From positions 39,913,496 to 39,977,495 of the forward strand of contig NC_063062.1 in NCBI RefSeq assembly GCF_018812025.1: a stretch of DNA of 64,000 bases, in the 5' to 3' direction. Under the pieces are notes generated by a model that did no database searches, had not been told where the DNA came from, and was given only the letters and a program-made list of their open reading frames with translations. Numbering within the stretch: the stretch's first letter is position 1; every line of letters starts with the position of its first letter. Shown here one piece after another: positions 10,127 through 21,289 of this stretch. The translations under genes and the position numbers were made by a program. Source of the stretch: Megalobrama amblycephala. Its lineage: Eukaryota > Chordata > Actinopteri > Cypriniformes > Xenocyprididae.

Positions 10127-13100
10127 TATATTAATAATACATCAAGGTCTTTTATATTTTTCTGCTTAAATATGTGTAAATGTCTGCATTTATTTCACAT
10201 GTATTTCTTCATGTTACAGATGGTCAAAACAGTTCTGAAGTCAAAACCTGGTGGAGACAAAATAATGTTTGAATATGATAAAACCAAAACTTTGTCAGAC
10301 AGCAGCCGCAGACAGTTGGTTAACATGCTTGTTGCCAACATGATTGAAGTTCATGGGTAAGAATTTTAACGTAAATGGTGGATTATGAATATGGTCCAAG
10401 TTATATATATATATATATAAAAAAAAAAAAAAATGAAAGTACCCTTTTAGACTGATTTTTGTTGGAAGGTTGTCTTGTCCCCAATTCCCTTTGTTTACCA
10501 ATGTCTCTGCTTTATGACTCAAAACAGAAGAACTCCTCCACGAACTGTGTGGACGAAGTATGCACTAGGTATTGTCACTTTGTTTCCAAACCTGGAGGAC
10601 CCATACTCTAAAAACGGGTATGTAAGTGCTTTTTTCAGATTATAAATTTCTAAAAAAAAATAATTCACTTTAAAAATTTAATGATTTGTCTTAATTTTTT
10701 TGAAACTCGTTTACTGTGCTCCTTGTTTTTTTTTTTTTTTTTTTTTTTTTTAGGAGCACTTCTACGATGCATCTAGCGGCACTGGGTACCTGGCCTGGCG
10801 CTTTAAAACTGTACAGAGAAGTACTGCAGTTGGTGAAAAAAACAGACCAGTGTCAACTGAAACCAACAATGGTCCACTCTCAGAGAGAGTACCATTTTCA
10901 AACATCGAACAGATGACCGGAGATGAGTGCAGAGAGGCGATATCAACTATGAAACACACTTCAGATGAGACCGTTGTTAGGGAAAAAATGAAGATAACAT
11001 TTCAATACAGACAGGCTATGGTCCATAGTCCAGAGAAGTCTCTAGATGTATTGGACATGTTCCCTAGATTCCTGGACACACCTGGCCTTGTAAGTATAAA
11101 TCGTAGTCTGTTTAATATTGAGTCCTCTACCTTGAGGTGTATAAGGGTTTTTTTGTTTGTTTTTTTACAGATTGAACAAGATTTTTTGCTACTGTTTGGA
11201 GAAGAGATTTCTGGAAAGTTTCTGGCAAACTGGCCAACCTACTTCAAACAGAGAGTTTGTCCTCCAGTCACCACATTGAGAAACTCATCAAAGATGTTCA
11301 GCGTGAACCTGGTGATGTTAAGATTTAACACACATCATAAAAAGGAATCATGGGCACAAGGACCAAAGACAAGAATAGCTTTGCTATTTGTTGTGTTTTA
11401 GTGTTTTGATAATTCATAACACTTATTTTGAGTACTTGTCCAGACCCCAGTTATTTTATCTTTTTTTGCTTATTCTTTCTTGGTCTATTTTAGACTCTAC
11501 AGGGTGGGATAGTGACATCTCAGCCTTACTCCCCCCAACTCCAAAAGGCCACAAGAAGGCAGCAAAGATCAGCTTCTTTCAGGCAGCTGACCATTTGGTG
11601 CGATTTCTTAGGGTGAGTTTTAATGTGTTTTTAATTAATTCTGAAATCCACAGTGGCCAAGACGTGCAAAACAAATCACAATTGTGAAAGCAATTTAAAG
11701 GTACAATTTGTAAGATATTCGCAGTAAAATATCCAAAAACCACTAGGCTAGTGTTATATATTTTGTCCAGCTGATTACTAACAATATCTCTAATGTTTTC
11801 AACTACTTGTAAATCATGAGAAAATTCCCATTCTAAACAGTGACACGTGGCAGTCGCCTGTCAATGACGTCAGTTACCCTTTGTTACCGCCTTTACTGAC
11901 GTAGAAACCACATGACAACAGTGTCGTGGACAAATGCGGAAGTAGTGTCTAGCGTCCAGCAAACCACTAGCTTGCTTCAAGCAGTTCCTTATTTACTTCT
12001 TGCACGTTTTATGGTGGATTGTGTTACTTATTTATGGAACATAATTACTGTTTACCATCTGCCGCTGGTTCTGTCGACAAGGACAGCTCCCGTAAACGTA
12101 AGCGTACGGGCCAACCAAACAAAATAGCAAGTCAGAAAACTTAATAACAGAATGGAAAAGATTAGATATATTTTGTGAATTGAATACTTAAAGCAGATTG
12201 GATGAGATCTGTCAATCAAAACATGCAGTCAATTAAGTACAGCAGACTGCGGCAGAAGTTTAAATAAAATATTAATGCAAATAAAGTGCTAATATGTAGG
12301 GCTGGGTGATATGGGCAAAAATTAATATCTTGGTATTATTTGGCTGATTTGCTATACGGTATATATCTTGGTATTATCGTTTTTGTATCTGGATTTTTTT
12401 TTTAATCTGTATTTAATATACAGTATATATTTTACATACTGCCCAATGTTGTCCAACGAAACCAGGGTGTGATTTGTGAAAAAACCAGAGGGGGGATGTT
12501 TTGAAAAGTTTTTTTTTTTGTTTGTTTGTTGAATATTTGTTAAAAACCACAGTTGAGCTATATATTATTTTTTGGCAGCTGTTACAGAAACATTTTTAAA
12601 TAATAAAAAAGATAAACCGGGGATAAAAAATAATTCAGCAGAGGCGGGGATACATAGACCAGGCGGGGATACATAGACCAGAACGGGGGAAATCCCCCCC
12701 CATCCTTACAAATCGCACCCTGAACGAAACAATATTTTAAAGGCTATGAAAACTAATACAGTGAATGCAACAATGTAAGCCTATATATTATTTGCAAAAA
12801 GGGTCAAAATCACATTTCATTCGAACATTGTAACTAGGGGTTGTAACCTCTGAATGCTCTTGGTATTTTCTCCAATACAGAGCAGGAAAGGCTGTGAAGA
12901 TCTGACTTTTTCCAAAAACATTGGAATGCTGGTTCCCATCTAGATAACATTAGAAAACCAGGCCAATTACAATGAATGCTAATTCTATTTTATAAATGCA
13001 ATGCCAAACATGGTCCTGTAAGTTACTGAAGAAAAGAAGGTACAACTGACAACTGATTTACGGAGGATGAGAAGCACGAAACAAATCACAATTATGAAAA

Positions 13101-13470
13101 CAAATAAACATATCCAAAAGCAAAATAGCAAATCAGAAACAATTTTCAGGTTTTTTTTTTTTTTCAATGAAACAAGCATAATGACTGAGAATAATGTTTT
13201 AATGAATGAGTTAAAAAAATTAAGGCAAATCATTAATGATTACTGAATGATCATGTAACTGGAGTAATGATGCTAAAAATGTAGCTTTGAAATCACTGGA
13301 ATAAATTACATTTTAAAATATATTCAAATAGAAAATCGTTATTTTAAATAGTAAACATTTCAAAATTTTACTGTTTTTGCTGAACTCTGGATCAAATAAA
13401 AGGCTTGGTTAGCAGAAGAGACTTGAACAAAACATGAAAAATCTTACTATTCAAAAACTTTTGACTGGTA

Positions 13471-13476
<6 letters not shown>

Positions 13477-13532
<56 letters not shown>

Positions 13533-13550
13533 GAGAGAGAGAGAGAGAGA
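13477..13550. repeat. (TA)n followed by (GA)n microsatellite
   Basis: About 50 bp of alternating TA with one interruption at 13501 is followed directly by about ten GA units. Confidence 0.9.
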
Positions 13551-14152
13551 TGGGCTGTAAAGCGATTAAAAAATTTTAATCTAATTAATTACATGATGTG
13601 GTGAAACCAGTGCCGATTCACACCCCTACTACTAAACAGATTTCCGCATCGCTGAAATCATAGGGACGCATGTCTTATATTTTAGAGTAGACCGTGCAAT
13701 TTGGGAAAGAACTAAATTAAATCTGTATGTTGATGTGTAATCGTTAATATTTTCATAAGTAACTATGATTTAATTATATTTTTTTTCTAGTAACTGTAAC
13801 TAATTGCAGTTACATTTATTTTGTAATTATATTATGTAACGCTATTACATGTAACTAGTTACTCCCCAACACTGGATATACATGTAGAATTTTAAACCTA
13901 TACGTAATAGGGGTGGGGGGGGGAATCGATACAGAATAGTATCGCGATATTTTCCGCGGCAATACTGTATCGATACTCGGACGCCAAATATCGATCTTTT
14001 AATACTATTTGGTAGAATAAAATCATTTGCTTTACAATCCACAAGATGGTGGTGTTGAGGTTTTTTTTCTGGTGCGGTCAGCTGAATCATTCATATACGT
14101 AATATCTATGAGCTGAATTACCTTCAGCACGCAGTAAATTAGTAAAATAAAG

Positions 14153-14263
14153 ATGGCTGCATCGTGGAAAGTTATCAGGAAAGTGCCATCTGCGTTTAAA
14201 TCGGATGTATGGACTTACTTCGGATTTGAAAACAAGGAGCGGAAGCAAGTAGTGATGGACTGA
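14153..14263 (+). pseudogene. N-terminal fragment of a ZBED/hAT transposase
   Basis: This 36-codon frame starts with ATG at 14153 and stops TGA at 14261-14263. It contains KSDVWTYFGFENKER, the characteristic start of a BED-type zinc finger as found in hAT transposases (aromatic residues preceding the CxxC). The zinc ligands are absent because the frame ends first. It sits between two hAT-like terminal sequences (about 13925 and 14766), so it is probably the leftover 5' coding piece of an internally deleted hAT element. Confidence 0.5.
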
Positions 14264-14332
14264 ATTTTCGGCATCTGAATATTATTGGGCGAAAATGGCC
14301 GAAAATGCAAGCAGAAAATATAGGCTTCATTT

Positions 14333-14360
14333 AATAATAATAATAATAATAATAATAATA
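14333..14360. repeat. (AAT)n microsatellite
   Basis: About nine taa/aat units. Confidence 0.85.
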
Positions 14361-16595
14361 TATATGCCGCCCTGCGCCCCGCCCGGCAGTGTTTAGTGCA
14401 CATGTTTCACTCTCCTCGTCACTGAGTGGTTTGACACCTCCACTCAATATTCCACTCAATACTCAATATTCAGAACATTTCTATGCAGTATGCTTGGTCC
14501 TGTTTGTAGTAGAGCTACTGTGCTGTAACATGGTGTAGGCTAGTTCAGCTGTACTGGGCAATGCTGGTAAAATGATGCTATCTTCAGTGATGCTATGATC
14601 TGATGATAATAATAGCTTTGTAGGACTATATATTATTTGGATAATTAGTCCAAAAAAAACAAAAAAACAACTTATATCTGATTTTGTTACATAGAAGTGA
14701 ATAAAAATAATATATTGATATTTAATATTAAGGTAACACTTTACAGTAAGGTTCCATTAGTAGGGGTGTAACGATACGCTCAGGTCATGATACGGTACGT
14801 ATCTCAATACAGAGTTCACGATACGATACGAATCACGATATTTTGAACAAAATCTTACTTGAATTTCAGTTTCATTTATTTAAAAAACATTAACAAATTT
14901 CAATAATTTTCCTTGTTGTACATACAAGATCACATTTCAAGGTTTAATAAAAACCTTCTGTATTCAAATTAACAGCTGAATAGGTCTGTGTCACTGAAAA
15001 AAAAAAAGTTAAAATTAACATGAACTCATTGACTGCAGATTAATTATTCCAGAATCCTAAGGGACGTTCATATATTGCGTCTAAAAACGCGTGGAAGGCA
15101 CGGCCGCACCGCTTCTCCATCTTTCCAAAGTGCTTGCGCTCCCGTGGCGTCAGTCGTTGCTATGCAACCATGAACTGCGCTCGCCAAGAGGATCAGGAAG
15201 TTTCAGCAAAGGATAAATTGATTTCTAGCCCTTGCATTACCTTTACTACTAGATATACTTATACTGTATTGGAGAAAATACCAAGAGCATTCAGAGGTTC
15301 TTCATTATTGTCGACATGAAACCAATTCCATGCAAGGCTCAGATGACAGTAGCAGCATTTGATGAGCTCTTCAAGGCACACTTTGTGTTCAGCACATCAT
15401 ACCACGAAAGTCTGGCAAACTTCTACATGTTCATCCAAACGGCAGTGTACAACATAGATGCTGGAACCTCCAAAGAAAGATCAAGAGTCAGAGAACTAAG
15501 GGCAAGATTTCTCAGTGGAATGGAGTGATTGAAGATAGGGTCAAAGCATGTTTACATGTTTTATTTGTAAAACTTCTCATCGGACCTCCTCTCTGATTTA
15601 TCGGCATTTGAAACTTCTATACGGACTTTACCCTGTAAAGCTCTTGCGTTTACAATGTGCAGAGTTCGGATGTTCTTCAATGTTTGGCACATATTCTGGA
15701 TTTAAGAAACATTTAATCACAGTTCATGGTGATGGGACAGTCCACGATGTGAGTGTGAATGAGGGTGAATCCAGTGGTAATTGTGAAAGAACTTTTGAAC
15801 TGAATGTTAGTGAAGCTGACCCAACACCTTCAACTTCACAACACTATTCATCAGGGCTTAAATCTGAAAAACTGTTGCAGGACGTGTGGATCTGTTGTTG
15901 CTCAGTTACAGGCATCAAGAATTGCTAACAGTACAGTTCAGAGTGTAGTTGTTTCAATGGAGGAGTTGATAAATGATATTCAAAGCCATACAAGAGAGAC
16001 AATTTTGAGAAGTTTTTCATCAGTTCAGAAAGAAATTAGTCAGAAAGTTGAAGCTGCATTCAATGACATGGATAATCCCTTCACCATTTTCAACACTGAG
16101 GCTAAACGACAGAAATACTACAGAGAAAAATGAGAAATAGTTGAACCCATTGAGTGTGTTCTTGGTGTGCGATATGATGTACATCGAGACAAAACAACAG
16201 GAATCTACACCCAAGTCCCAGTTATGGACAAGCTTGTTTATGTTCCAGTTCTAAAAACGCTTCAATCCATGTTTAAAAATAAGGAAGTAGTTAAAGTTTT
16301 TCAACAAGCAAGTCATCTCCACTGGGATATTTATGAGGACATTTGTGATGGAGAATACATAAAAATTCATAGTCTTTTTTCACATGACAAACATGCACTG
16401 CAGCTTCAGCTGTACTATGATGACTTTGAGACCGCTAATCCTTTAGGATCTAAAAAGGGCATTCACAAACTCGGTTGCATTTATTTTATTTTAAGGAATC
16501 TTCCCCCAAAATTTAACTCTGTTTTGATGAACATCCATGTTGTTTCCTTGTTTCATTCTGAAGACTTGAAAAAATATGGATTTGATGCTATACTT

Positions 16596-18165
16596 CAGGG
16601 GTCTCAAACTCGCGGCCCGCGGGATGATATTTTGTGGCCCCCCACTTGACATCAAAGTTTAGTGTTAGTGCGGCCCGCGAGTTATTCTGAAACGCACCTT
16701 TTTGATGAGTCGTTGCTATGCCGCGCTCGCCGCACTTTGGCTTTATTTTGTTATCACTTATGGGCTACTGTAGTTCTCGTGACAGCTTTCGGCGGCGTTT
16801 GTTGTCAACGGTTGTCAAGCCAACCGCGAAGTACTTGGACATTCCGGCTCTTTTTTGTGAGCCGGCTCGTTTGACTCAGATCGCTGAAAAGACCCGGCTC
16901 TTTTAGCTCACAAATGGCTCTTTAAAAAATAAATGTTTTAACTATGACTTTGACTATGACAGGTGTGAAAACAATTCTAATTAAATTATTAAATGAACTC
17001 ATACTCACAATGTCTCACAATATCTTTAAAAATGCATTGATTTGTTATGAAAAAATGTTTGGAAGAAACGTTAAAGGTGCCCTAGAATCAAAAATTGAAT
17101 TTATCTTGGCATAGTTGAATAACAAGAGTTCAGTACATGGAAATGACATACAGTGAGTCTCAAACTCCATTGTTTCCTCCTTCTTATATAAATTTCATTT
17201 GTTTAAAAGACCTCCGAAGAACAGGCGAATCTCAACATAACACCGTAATAACAGTCGGGGTGTACGCCCCAATATTTGCATAATGCCAGCCCATGATGTT
17301 CCCAACATTATAAAAGGAATTAGACAAGGGCAGCCAGTAAGCGTCTGGAGCTGCACACAGCCGAATCATCAGACTAGGTAAGCAAGAACAACAGCGAAAA
17401 ATGGCAGATGGAGCAATAATAACTGACATAATCCATGATTACATGATATTTTTACTGATATTTGTGAATTGTCTTTCTAAATGTTTCGTTAGCATGTTGC
17501 TAATGTACTGTTAAATGTGGTTAAAGTTACCATCGTTTATTACTGTATTCACAGAGACAAGACTGTCGTTATTTTCATTTTTAAACACTTGCAGTCTGTA
17601 TAATGCATAAACACAACTTCATTCTTTATAAATCTCTCCAACAGTGTAGCATTAGCCGTTAGCCACGGAGAACAGCCTCAAATTCACTCAGAATAAAACT
17701 TTTAACATCCAAATAAATACTTTACTCACATAATTCGAAGCATGCATACAGCATGCATGACGAACATCTTGTAAAGATCCATTTGAGGGTTATATTAGCT
17801 GTGTGAACTTTGTAAATGCGCTGTAATATAGTCGACAGCTGGTGTGGCAGGAAGCTCGCGTCTTAAAGGGGCGGCGCCGAGTGTAAATCAGTGCATAGTT
17901 AATGGTGCCCCAAAATAGGCAGTTAAAAAAATGAATTTAAAAAAATCTATGGGGTATTTTGAGCTGAAACTTCACAGACACCTTAGACTTATATTACATC
18001 TTGTGAAAGAACGTTCTTGGGCACCTTTAATGAAGAACTGTTAATAATAAAGATTGAGATGATTGGATCAGTTGTGCTCCTTTTTTGTGGAATACTTGAT
18101 GCGGCCCAGCTTGACCCAGACTCTACCTCCAGCGGCCCCCAGGTAAATTGAGTTTGAGACCCCTG
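16596..18165. mobile_element. hAT-type non-autonomous element inserted in the transposase-like gene
   Basis: The terminal inverted repeats are caggggtctcaaactc and gagtttgagacccctg (16 bp, perfect). The 8-bp target duplication ctatactt lies at 16588-16595 and 18166-18173. Removing the element plus one duplicate restores the flanking reading frame (YGFDAIL into QPLIDDF). No transposase is encoded. It contains a TTAA-target element of its own. Confidence 0.95.
17075..18026. mobile_element. TTAA-target non-autonomous element, copy 1 (952 bp)
   Basis: The ends are aggtgccctagaa and ttgggcacct, flanked by TTAA at 17071-17074 and 18027-18030. The body is nearly identical to 36086-37036. TTAA targets are used by piggyBac and Kolobok elements; which of the two is not decided here. 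It is nested inside the hAT element, so it is younger than that insertion. Confidence 0.9.
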
Positions 18166-19619
18166 CTATACTTCAACCTCTCATTGATGACTTCATAATT
18201 TTAGAAACTCAAGGAATACACACTGCTCTTTCTGATGCCCCTTTAAGAGGCACAGTTGTTCAGGTAACAGGGGACAACTTGGTTCTTCATGGACTATTTG
18301 GATTTGTAGTCGTTCAGTGCATCATACTGTTGTAGATTTTGTTTCACTGTGAAAAGTGACTTTCAGACTGTTTTCACTGAAGATGACCCAAATTTGATTC
18401 TTCATTTAAATGGTTTACATGCAGTTCATTGTAATTCATTACTTGAAAATCCAGAGACCTCAGTTTTTGGGGTAAAAAAAAATTGTTTGCTTAATACATT
18501 GTAGTTCTTCAAAATCTCTGAGAACTATGCAGTTGACATAATGCATGATTTGTTAGAAGGTGTGGTGCAGTATGAACTGAAACTTGTTTATCAGCATTTA
18601 GTTTAAAATGTGTTGTCTGTTAAAGAGTTAAGTGAACGAGTTCAAAGTTTTAATTACGGTTACCTTGAAAGAAAAAACAGGCCATGTGGGCTTAAAATGG
18701 ATGACAGTAAAGATCTTGGTTTGAATGCAGTTCAGGCATGGAGCTTGTTACGCAGTACTCCGCTTATTTTTGGAGATGTTGTGACAAAAAATGGTCCTGT
18801 ATGGAATTTGCTTTTACTTGTAAGCATTGTTTTCTCTCCCCGATTAACTAATAGTATGACATACTACCTTAAACATTTGATTCATGATCACCACACTTTA
18901 TTTAAAACCCTGTTTCCTGACAAAAATGTATTGCCAAAACACCATTTTATGATCCATTACCCCAGGTGTATTTGTAAAATTGGTCCGCTTGTACATGTCT
19001 GGTGTATGAGATTTGAGGGTAAACATCATTTTTTTTAAACAATAAATTGAAAATTTTAAAAACCTTACAAAATCATTGGTTAAAATGCATCAATCACACA
19101 TGGCTTTGCACTTTTAGAGACTTTTAACTTTGAGAAGCTTCAATATGGATGAATGAAACTTGAGCTGGTTAATGATTTACAAGGTTGTGATGTTTTAAGC
19201 AGAGAACTCGACATATCAATTTATTCTGATGTTGAGACAACCCCTTGGGTGAAATACTATGGTACAGAATATCATATTGTATGTTTGCAGTAGTGTTAAA
19301 AATGAAATTCCTGTGTTCAAAAAGATTGTTAATATTATTGTGAAAGATGAGAAGTTTTTTCTTTTGACAAGCAGTGTTCAAACTGTGCAAATGGACGAAC
19401 ATCTTCATGCATTTGTAATAGAAGATGAAATTTTTCCTTTTTCAGTGTTTGCACTGCAGGACCTATTTTATTATCGACCATTTGATAAGCAGTATTCTTA
19501 CAATTCTGATGACCAAAATGGATATATTGTGCCTTCTTGTCACTTATTCTAAAAGTGAACTGTCATGTTGTCAAGTGTTGACAAGTTAATAAACAACTGT
19601 TTTGAGAGCTGCAGTGTAA

Positions 19620-19620
19620 T

Positions 19621-19655
<35 letters not shown>

Positions 19656-19968
19656 CTGGCAGTAGAGTTTTTGTAATGTTAACTCAATACACTGGAGTTA
19701 AAATGTCAAGCGTTAAAAATCTATCTTAAAGGTGTTAAATTTTAACTCTTTACACTGGTGTTAAGGAAAAATCAACACTCTGTGGTGTGGACCAGAGTTG
19801 TTTTTTAATTCTATACTGTGTACATATAACTCATTCATAGTGTTAAACAAGTAAATCTTTGAAGAGTGTTAATGTAACTCTGAAAAGATTGGGACAATAT
19901 GTACACATTTTCGGAGTTGATTTTAACTCTGCTAGAGTTGAATTAACACTTGTAATTTTGTTGTGTAC
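19620..19968. repeat. Cluster of aactct/gtgttaa motifs, probable transposon terminal region
   Basis: After a T tract (about 19627-19655) the sequence alternates inverted pairs of agagttaa-like and gtgttaa-like words at least ten times, ending gagttgaattaacacttg then gttgtgta. Arrays of short subterminal repeats like this are typical of EnSpm/CACTA ends. Their position just past the stop of the transposase-like gene fits a 3' terminus. No matching 5' terminus was found in the window. Confidence 0.5.
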
Positions 19969-19972
19969 CTTC

Positions 19973-20345
19973 TAATTGGATTAATAATTCCTCCAAATTC
20001 CCCAAGGTTAATTTCTGGCATGGATTATAATAATTTGCTATTTTAATATTACCATCCTCTGTCCATGCCTCCATTATAATAAATTCCATTTCTTTCCCTC
20101 TAGCTATTACCTTGTATCGTTTATTTTGCTTAATAAATACTGCACATCCTCCACCATTACCATTGTCTCTGTCTCTCCAAATGCTATCATAACCTGTAAT
20201 TATAAAATCTAATGATGATTTTAACCAAGTTTCCTGTATGCAAATTAGATCTGGTTTTGCTTCTAACTCATTAATAAAACCTTTGAATTCCTGTCCATTA
20301 GCTAATAAAGTTCTTGTCCATTCTGGCTGGAAGATTTTCCTTCAG
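19973..20345 (-). pseudogene. Endonuclease fragment of an I/Nimb-like LINE
   Basis: On the minus strand the frame reads LLANGQEFKGFINELEAKPD, then LICIQETWLKSSLDFIITGY and DRDNGNGGGCAVFIKQNKRY. This is the apurinic endonuclease of a non-LTR retrotransposon: IQETW holds the metal-binding glutamate and the GNGGG loop is typical of the I/Nimb group. The reverse transcriptase is absent. It abuts the terminal repeat cluster on its left. Confidence 0.75.
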
Positions 20346-20349
20346 ATTC

Positions 20350-21285
20350 AAGTCTTCTATTGATTTGTTCCCAGGAAATGTGTTTGACTGACAAAAATTT
20401 CTCAGCACCTTAATTTCTTTAATTTTCTGTGTTTTATGTCCAAGGGTATACTTCACACTGCTACATAAGGATACCTTTGAATTCTCCATTGTCCATCTTC
20501 CTCCACACCATTCACTTGTTTTCCTCAATACTATTCTCCTCTAAACTAATTAATTTATTCATTTTTAATTTCTGCAGGTTTGGTCCTCCATATTAGTCAT
20601 ACATTTTAACACTTTCTGAAAGAAATATGCACAAGTGATGAAAAGAATTCCAAGCATGAATAAGTAAAATTTAAAAATTATACTCAAATTTAACTTTAAA
20701 TACACTACAACTTCAGGTTTATTTTTTAATACTTACAGGGCATTGTTACAATGACTATTTTGAGCATACAGTTTAAAATATACCTAAAATATACTTTAAA
20801 GTAATGTTCAAATAAGTACACTTAAAAAAAAAAAATACACAGAATGTTCATTTTAAGTATATTTTTCTAAAATATATTTTTAGAAAATATACTGGATAAC
20901 AATTATTTTAAATTATGTTAAAATATATTGCGAAAATAGGTAAAAGCATGATTCTAATATAACTTTTATATACTTAAAGATCATACAATTTTTTGTTAGT
21001 ATATTTGCAATGTACCATTGAAAAGGGAATATATATGAAATAAAATAAAGTGTACTTTTTTTTCACCAGGGTATTTCTGTGAATAATGTGCAATCTTGAC
21101 ACAAATTAATTCATTATGATCAATGTATCACTTATTATTGTAAAACTGTTGTAAAACATTGATGCTTGGGTTTTAAATCTTTAAGTAAACAACAAAAATG
21201 CCAACAAACAGCCAGTGTTATCATGTTCGTTTTGTGATCTCGCTAGTTTCCAGTGTTTTCTTTCTGATTAGTTTTCTGATAAAAC
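20350..21285. other. AT-rich stretch without a gene
   Basis: It contains many paired tata/ttta runs (for example aagtatatttttctaaaata near 20857) that look like the inside of a non-autonomous DNA element. No paired ends were confirmed and no coding potential is seen. Confidence 0.4.
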
Positions 21286-21289
21286 TTCC

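Larger units (their letters stand above)
11613..15252. other. Enlarged intron filled with transposon fragments
   Basis: This stretch separates the last two readable exons of the SAMD3-like gene. Recognised pieces: a TTAA-type start (ttaaaggtacaatttg) at about 11696; a hAT-type gggctgggtgatatggg start at about 12300; a hAT-like end gtaactagttactccccaac at about 13852; an aatcgatacagaatagtatc end at about 13925; and a gtgtaacgatacg end at about 14766. None has both ends clearly paired. A short BED-type coding piece and microsatellites are listed separately. Confidence 0.5.
7080..15528 (+). pseudogene. Decayed multi-exon gene of a multicopy fish family (SAMD3-like/LOC type)
   Basis: Exons readable by conserved protein and GT-AG sites: about 7080-7200, 7324-7466, 7599-7716, 10220-10356, 10528-10621, 10754-11089, 11171-11311, 11494-11612 and 15253-15528. 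Exon 1-2 resembles a ubiquitin-like PB1/CIDE-N fold (KYVKVPETDGELNYHQF; FSELLLQGSVTLIACLDD). Later blocks include SRRQLVNMLVANMI, YALGIVTLFPNLEDPYSKNG, GTGYLAWRFKTVQR, FPRFLDTPGL, GWDSDISALLPP and a last exon with AAFDELFKAHFVF and YNIDAGTSKERSRVRELRAR. From memory this is a large fish family often labelled sterile alpha motif domain-containing 3-like; its function is unknown. Lesions: an in-frame TAG at 7365-7367, a frameshift in exon 3, and a one-base shift in exon 7. The junction phases otherwise agree. The stop is only 20 bp from the next gene. Confidence 0.75.
15548..19552 (+). pseudogene. C2H2-containing transposase-like gene (EnSpm/CACTA-like by inference), decayed
   Basis: The protein starts MFTCFICKTS at 15548. 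It has C2H2 features (FICK...; CAEFGCSSMFGTYSGFKKH, with the second histidine in ITVH), then a coiled stretch (MEELINDIQSHTRETI) and a core resuming after a 1.57-kb hAT insertion. Core blocks: VVQVTGDNLVLHGLFGFV, AVDIMHDLLEGVVQYELKL, KHHFMIHYPRC and, at the end, FYYRPFDKQYSYNSDDQNG. The MHDLLEG block resembles the region around the catalytic residues of TNP/EnSpm-type transposases; that assignment is inference. Lesions: a frameshift near 15880, a TGA at 16131-16133, the insertion at 16596, a frameshift near 18310, TAG near 18503, TAA near 18603, and a frameshift after 19035. The family is multicopy in fish genomes. Confidence 0.7.
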
